Assembly (NCBI RefSeq): GCF_000425385.1
Contig: NZ_KE384360.1
Span: forward strand, 130,196-194,195
Length of the DNA stretch: 64,000 nt
Direction of reading: 5' to 3'
Source of the DNA: Pseudoduganella violaceinigra DSM 15887
GTDB lineage: Bacteria; Pseudomonadota; Gammaproteobacteria; Burkholderiales; Burkholderiaceae_D
Shown: positions 59,888 to 64,000 of the stretch, piece by piece
How the letters are laid out: each line of letters opens with the position of its first letter
How positions within the stretch are numbered: the stretch's first letter is position 1
The notes under the pieces: generated by a model
What the model was told of the DNA's origin: nothing
The model's database searches: none
Seen by the model: the letters and a program-made list of their open reading frames with translations, nothing else
Translations under genes and position numbers: made by a program

Positions 59888-59926
59888 AATTCTTTAAATC
59901 CGCAGTACCAAGTTTAGGAGCACACC

Positions 59927-61453
59927 ATGTGTGGCATCGTCGGCGTCGTATCCCACCAACCAGTCAACCAGATGCTGTATGACGCGCTGCTGCTGTTGCA
60001 GCACCGCGGCCAGGATGCGGCAGGCATCGCAACCAATCAAAGCAACACCTTCTCCATGCACAAGGCCAATGGCCTGGTGCGCGACGTGTTCCGCACCCGG
60101 AATATGCGTTCGCTGAACGGCACTTCCGGTATCGGCCACTGCCGCTACCCGACCGCCGGCTCTTCCAGCGAGGAAGAAGCGCAGCCGTTCTACGTCAACG
60201 CGCCGTTCGGCATCACGCTGGCGCACAACGGCAACCTGACCAACTGGGAACAGCTCAAGGACGAGATGTTCAAGATCGACCGCCGCCACATCAACACCGA
60301 TTCCGACTCGGAAGTGTTGCTGAACGTGCTGGCGCACGAACTCCACAAGGCGTCCACCGGCTTCACCCTGACCCCGGCCAATATCTTCCAGGCGGTGACG
60401 GTACTGATCAAGCGCGTGCGCGGCGGCTATGCGGCGGTGGCGCAAATCGCCGGCAGCGGTATGCTGGCGTTCCGCGACCCGTTCGGCATCCGCCCCCTGT
60501 GCCTGGGTGTGAACGAAACGGCGGAAGGCACCGAATACATGGTGGCCTCCGAATCGGTGGCGCTGGAAGGCATGGGCTTCCGCTTCGTTCGCGACGTGCT
60601 GCCTGGCGAAGCGATCTTTATCGACAGCGACAATAAGCTGCACGCCCAGATCTGTGCCGACGCGCCGAAGCTGAATCCATGCGTATTCGAATACGTCTAC
60701 CTGGCGCGTCCGGACTCCGTGATTGACGGCGCCTCGGTGTACAACACCCGCCTGAAGATGGGCGAGTACCTGGCCGACAAGATCAAGCGCGAAGGACTGG
60801 CCGACGACGTCGACGTCGTGATGCCGATCCCGGACTCCTCGCGTCCCGCCGCGATCCAGCTGGCGATGCGCCTGGGCGTGGACTACCGCGAAGGCTTCAT
60901 CAAGAACCGCTACATCGGCCGCACCTTCATCATGCCGGGCCAGGCCATGCGCAAGAAATCCGTGCGCCAGAAACTCAACGCCATCGGCGACGAGTTCAAG
61001 GACAAGGTCGTGCTGCTGGTGGACGACTCGATCGTGCGCGGCACCACGTCGCGCGAGATCGTGCAGATGGCGCGCGAAGCGGGCGCCAAGAAAGTGATCT
61101 TCGCCTCCGCCGCGCCGCCGGTGCTGTATCCGAACGTGTACGGTATCGACATGCCGACGCGCGACGAGCTGATCGCCCACGGACGCACGCTGCAGGAAAT
61201 CTGCAATGAAATCACCGCCGACGCGCTGGTGTACCAGGACCTGGAAGACCTGAAGAAGTCCATCGCCGATGTCAACCCGGCGCTGACTGAATTCGAGGCT
61301 TCCTGCTTCGATGGCAAGTACGTCACCGGCGACGTGTCGGCCGAGTACCTGGACCGCATCGAGCAAGCGCGCCACAACCCGACCAAGGCCAAGGTTGCGG
61401 AGGATGCGGGCCGTATGCAGCTGAACCTGAACACCGCCAACACGGAAACCTGA
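59927..61453 (+). CDS. purF: Amidophosphoribosyltransferase
   Basis: First committed enzyme of purine synthesis, making phosphoribosylamine from PRPP and glutamine. Nucleophile C2 after the starting Met (MCGIVGVVS), so Met must be removed. The PRPP loop is LLVDDSIVRGTTSREIV near residue 361-377. Length 508. Good ribosome site TAGGAG. It overlaps the next gene by one base (TGATG), implying coupling. Regulation by PurR is not evident. Confidence 0.97.
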   Translation: MCGIVGVVSHQPVNQMLYDALLLLQHRGQDAAGIATNQSNTFSMHKANGLVRDVFRTRNMRSLNGTSGIGHCRYPTAGSSSEEEAQPFYVNAPFGITLAHNGNLTNWEQLKDEMFKIDRRHINTDSDSEVLLNVLAHELHKASTGFTLTPANIFQAVTVLIKRVRGGYAAVAQIAGSGMLAFRDPFGIRPLCLGVNETAEGTEYMVASESVALEGMGFRFVRDVLPGEAIFIDSDNKLHAQICADAPKLNPCVFEYVYLARPDSVIDGASVYNTRLKMGEYLADKIKREGLADDVDVVMPIPDSSRPAAIQLAMRLGVDYREGFIKNRYIGRTFIMPGQAMRKKSVRQKLNAIGDEFKDKVVLLVDDSIVRGTTSREIVQMAREAGAKKVIFASAAPPVLYPNVYGIDMPTRDELIAHGRTLQEICNEITADALVYQDLEDLKKSIADVNPALTEFEASCFDGKYVTGDVSAEYLDRIEQARHNPTKAKVAEDAGRMQLNLNTANTET

Positions 61454-62682
61454 TGAAGAACTACGGCTTCACGACCACCATCCTGCACAACGACCGCCAG
61501 AAAGGCATCGAACACGGCTCGCTGCACAAGCCGATCCACACCTCGGTGACGTTCGGCTATGCTGATGCGCGCCAGCTGGCGTCGGTGTTCCAGGGCAAGG
61601 AGCCGGGCTTCCGCTACGGCCGCCAGGGCAATCCGACGGTTGCCGCGCTGGAAGACAAAGTCAGCAAGATGGAGCAGGGCGTTGGCACGATCTGCTTCGC
61701 CACGGGCATGGGCGCCATCGGCGCCGTGTTCCAGGCGCTGCTGCGTGCCGGCGACCACGTCGTGTCGTCGTCGTTCCTGTTCGGGAATACCAACTCGCTG
61801 TGGCAAACGGTGGCGGGGCAGGGCGTGGGCGTGGACTTTGTCGACGCCACCGACGTCGCCAATGTGGCGGCGGCGCTGACACCTGAAACCCGCATGGTGT
61901 TCGTCGAGACGATCGCCAACCCGCGCACCCAGATCGCCGACCTGAAACGCATCGGCGAGCTGTGCGCGCAGCGCGGCATCCTCTACATCGTCGACAACAC
62001 CATGACGTCGCCTTACCTGTTCCGCCCGAAGGACGTGGGCGCGGGCCTGGTGGTGAATGCGCTGACCAAGTCGATTGGCGGCCATGGCAACGCGCTGGGC
62101 GGCGCATTGACCGACACCGGCGCCTATGACTGGACCAGGTTCCCCAATATCTTCGAGAACTACAAGAAGAATCCCGCGGCGCAGTGGGGGCTGGTGCAGA
62201 TCCGCGCCAAGGCACTGCGCGATTTCGGCGCTTCGCTGGCGCCGGAGGCCGCGCACACCATCGCCGTCGGCGCCGAAACGCTGGCGCTGCGCATGGACCG
62301 CGCTTCGGCCAACGCGCGCGCGTTGGCCGACATGCTGGAAGCAGACGAACGCGTTGCAGCCGTCTACTACCCGGGACTGAAGTCGCACCCGCAGCATGGC
62401 ATTGCAGCGGAACTGTTCAAGGACTTCGGCTCGCTGCTCAGTTTTGAACTGAAGGACGGCATCGACTGCTTCGACTACCTGAACAAGCTGAAGCTCGCGA
62501 TTCCGACCTCCAACCTGGGCGACACGCGCACGCTGGTGATCCCGGTCTCGCACACGATCTTCTACGAAATGGGGCCAGAGCGCCGCGCATCGATGGGCAT
62601 CGCCGACAGCCTGATCCGCGTTTCCGTCGGTATCGAAGACACCGCCGACCTGATCGCCGACTTCAAGAACGCCCTGGATTGA
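61453..62682 (+). CDS. PLP-dependent Cys/Met metabolism enzyme (cystathionine gamma-synthase family)
   Basis: A 409-residue transsulfuration-type enzyme. PLP lysine K206 in NALTKSIGGHGNALGG; substrate tyrosine region FRYGRQGNPTVAALEDKV near residue 56; PLP ring stack in FATGMGAIGAV. The same locus in Burkholderiales often holds metZ (O-succinylhomoserine sulfhydrylase), but this branch of the family, with KNYGFTTTILHND, is a variant whose substrate cannot be set by sequence. It starts in the purF stop. Asd in this window would supply homoserine. Confidence 0.85.
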   Translation: MKNYGFTTTILHNDRQKGIEHGSLHKPIHTSVTFGYADARQLASVFQGKEPGFRYGRQGNPTVAALEDKVSKMEQGVGTICFATGMGAIGAVFQALLRAGDHVVSSSFLFGNTNSLWQTVAGQGVGVDFVDATDVANVAAALTPETRMVFVETIANPRTQIADLKRIGELCAQRGILYIVDNTMTSPYLFRPKDVGAGLVVNALTKSIGGHGNALGGALTDTGAYDWTRFPNIFENYKKNPAAQWGLVQIRAKALRDFGASLAPEAAHTIAVGAETLALRMDRASANARALADMLEADERVAAVYYPGLKSHPQHGIAAELFKDFGSLLSFELKDGIDCFDYLNKLKLAIPTSNLGDTRTLVIPVSHTIFYEMGPERRASMGIADSLIRVSVGIEDTADLIADFKNALD

Positions 62683-62688
62683 AAAATG

Positions 62689-62713
62689 AAAGCCAGAGCT
62701 GACCCCGGCTTTT
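62689..62713. repeat. Remnant of the palindromic element
   Basis: AAAGCC (62689-62694) and CTGACCCCGGCTTTT (62699-62713) are the two ends of the 74-bp palindrome with the middle missing. It sits between convergent stops, and the AAAGCC/GGCTTT pair can still form a small hairpin. Confidence 0.65.
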
Positions 62714-62715
62714 AA

Positions 62716-64000
62716 TTAGTATGCCACTCCGAAAATGGCGGTGAAGCGGGCTTTCTGTTCGGCCGATGCTGCGGGGTCGCGCAGCAGGTAGGTTTCCAGC
62801 ATGCCGAATTGTTCGAGGCGCAGGCCGATGTCCTTGAACAGCGGGCCGAGGTCTGGTGCTTTGCTGGTGGCGACGATGTTGTTCAACAAGGGATCGAGGT
62901 CGATGCCGCCGATCGCCTTGCCGATGCGGACGATGTCTGCCTGGTCGTACTGCTTGCCTTTGTGGCCGAATTCCTTGTACATCGCGTTCAGCAGCGTATC
63001 CAGGCTGGCTTTGCCGTTGGTGGCCTTGCGCAGCTCCACGTCCATCGCCAGACCGGCAATCGTGCCGCCGCCGTACACCAGCAGCCAGTTGCGGTGATTG
63101 TCCTTGACTGCTTCACGTACCGTGACGGTCAGGCCCTGCACGTTGCGGGCCACGTTCTGGCCGCGTGCCAGGTTTTCCAGTTGCTGGATCAGCATGGCGC
63201 GGTCCATCAGCTCGTTGCGGGCCATGGTGATGACGGTAACGTAGTCGTTCACGCCTTCCTTGAACCATTCTTCGCTTTCATTCTTCGGTACCAGAGAATG
63301 GCCGTCCCAGAAGTGGGCCAGCTCGTGCGACATCACCTTGCCCCAGATCGGGCGCGAAACTTCGCTGCCGTCGTCCTTCAGGTATTGGCTGAAGGAGGCT
63401 GAGAAGGCGCCGCCGTCACCGGTGCCGCCCTGGTTGATGACGACCAGGAAGCGATCAGCCACCGGGCCGCGGCCATACAGCTTCTGGTAGCTGTTCATCT
63501 GTTTGTCGATCATTGATATGAAGGCGTCGCGCCGCTTCCAGTATTGCCTGCCCATCACCAGCGTCATCTCGACGCCGCCGGCCTTGAAGGTCTCGGCGCG
63601 CGCGGTGCCGAAGAAGAAGGCGTTGTTCACCAGTTCGCGACGCGATTCCGTGAGGAAGACGCCGGGTTTGCCGGCGCTGCGCCACGGCGTATTGGCCTTC
63701 CACCCGGCCGGCAGATCGAACGTGACTTCGGTCTGGCCGAGCATGTTCACGCCGGGTACGATGAAGAGCGGGTAGCCGACCGACATCAGGCCTTCGTCGG
63801 TGTGGTAGGAGACTTCCTCATTCCCGCCCGGCCATTCGTATTTGTCGTGCTCGAGCCGGATATCGTAGGACAGGCGCAGGCGGCGGTCGCCTTCCACGTC
63901 GTATTCGCCTTCGCCCTTGTCCTGCAGCGCAACGGCGTTGCCGGCCATGTCGCGCACGGCCAGCTTTTCGATCAGGTCGGCCTGGCCATTCTTCAGCTGC
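62716..64000 (-). CDS. M61-family zinc peptidase, partial (5' end outside)
   Basis: About 428 codons are present and the frame stays open to the window edge, so the N-terminus lies outside. The zinc motif is HELAHFWDG, with E-x18-type downstream glutamate in SEEWFKEGVNDYVT, as in M61 glycyl aminopeptidases. Earlier features are LFIVPGVNMLGQTEVTFDLP, typical of the M61 N-terminal domain. It ends FTAIFGVAY. Usually exported; a signal peptide cannot be seen here. It is convergent with the PLP enzyme gene. The internal GTG at 63957 is not a likely start. Confidence 0.82.
   Translation of the reverse strand, partial: QLKNGQADLIEKLAVRDMAGNAVALQDKGEGEYDVEGDRRLRLSYDIRLEHDKYEWPGGNEEVSYHTDEGLMSVGYPLFIVPGVNMLGQTEVTFDLPAGWKANTPWRSAGKPGVFLTESRRELVNNAFFFGTARAETFKAGGVEMTLVMGRQYWKRRDAFISMIDKQMNSYQKLYGRGPVADRFLVVINQGGTGDGGAFSASFSQYLKDDGSEVSRPIWGKVMSHELAHFWDGHSLVPKNESEEWFKEGVNDYVTVITMARNELMDRAMLIQQLENLARGQNVARNVQGLTVTVREAVKDNHRNWLLVYGGGTIAGLAMDVELRKATNGKASLDTLLNAMYKEFGHKGKQYDQADIVRIGKAIGGIDLDPLLNNIVATSKAPDLGPLFKDIGLRLEQFGMLETYLLRDPAASAEQKARFTAIFGVAY

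Overview
The window looks like chromosomal DNA of a GC-rich betaproteobacterium. Gene content and order suggest Burkholderiales, most likely Oxalobacteraceae (Massilia/Duganella/Janthinobacterium type). The pointers are a 400-residue TrpS, the dapA-bamC pair, leuC-entericidin-leuD-leuB-asd-fimV-truA-trpF-trpB-trpA-accD-folC-SPOR-cvpA-purF on one strand, hemP with a DUF2325 gene, and many TonB-dependent receptors. This placement is inferred from gene order and protein character, not from a database search. I saw no rRNA, tRNA, CRISPR array, prophage or intact insertion sequence.

Region by region. 1-4706: end of a YrdC/Sua5 gene, site-2 protease, trpS, a methyltransferase, dapA and bamC, all forward and tightly packed. 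4707-9518: hairpin-rich spacer, an Ala-rich lipoprotein, a gene of unknown function, ribosomal oxygenase roxA diverging from slyD, a type IV pilin behind a sigma-54 promoter, and a secreted phosphoesterase-like gene coupled to mutS (to 12190). 12307-24930: porin, sensor kinase, PhnD-like binding protein, TonB receptor, family-3 binding protein, chemoreceptor, HDOD protein, LysR regulator, TauE/SafE permease and free methionine sulfoxide reductase. 24995-27211: short RecQ, then two small hydrophilic stress-type proteins.

27224-39018 is an iron-acquisition region. A Fur-box promoter separates a catecholate-type siderophore receptor from a forward operon of PepSY membrane protein, DUF2271, DUF4198, ApbE and a membrane-anchored flavodoxin reductase. 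This operon reads like an electron path from NADPH across the inner membrane to a periplasmic flavoprotein. A large TonB receptor follows, then a 74-bp perfect palindrome, then a second Fur-controlled operon on the other strand (hemP, a 110-residue protein, DUF2325).

39148-44359 is regulatory: a Crp/Fnr regulator lacking the iron-sulfur cysteines, a NarL-type response regulator, a universal stress protein behind a perfect FNR box, and an isolated cheZ-cheA pair. 44544-62682 is the biosynthetic core: leucine, aspartate semialdehyde, tryptophan, fatty acid, folate and purine genes, with FimV and TruA between. A partial M61 peptidase closes the window.

The main items beyond routine annotation are the predicted flavin-based transmembrane redox operon, a family of palindromic repeats (GGGTCAGACCC / CTGACCCCGGC) including one inside the trp operon, the sigma-54/PilR-type pilin promoter, the FNR-like protein with its box, and a truA gene that starts with TTG just after a terminator hairpin.
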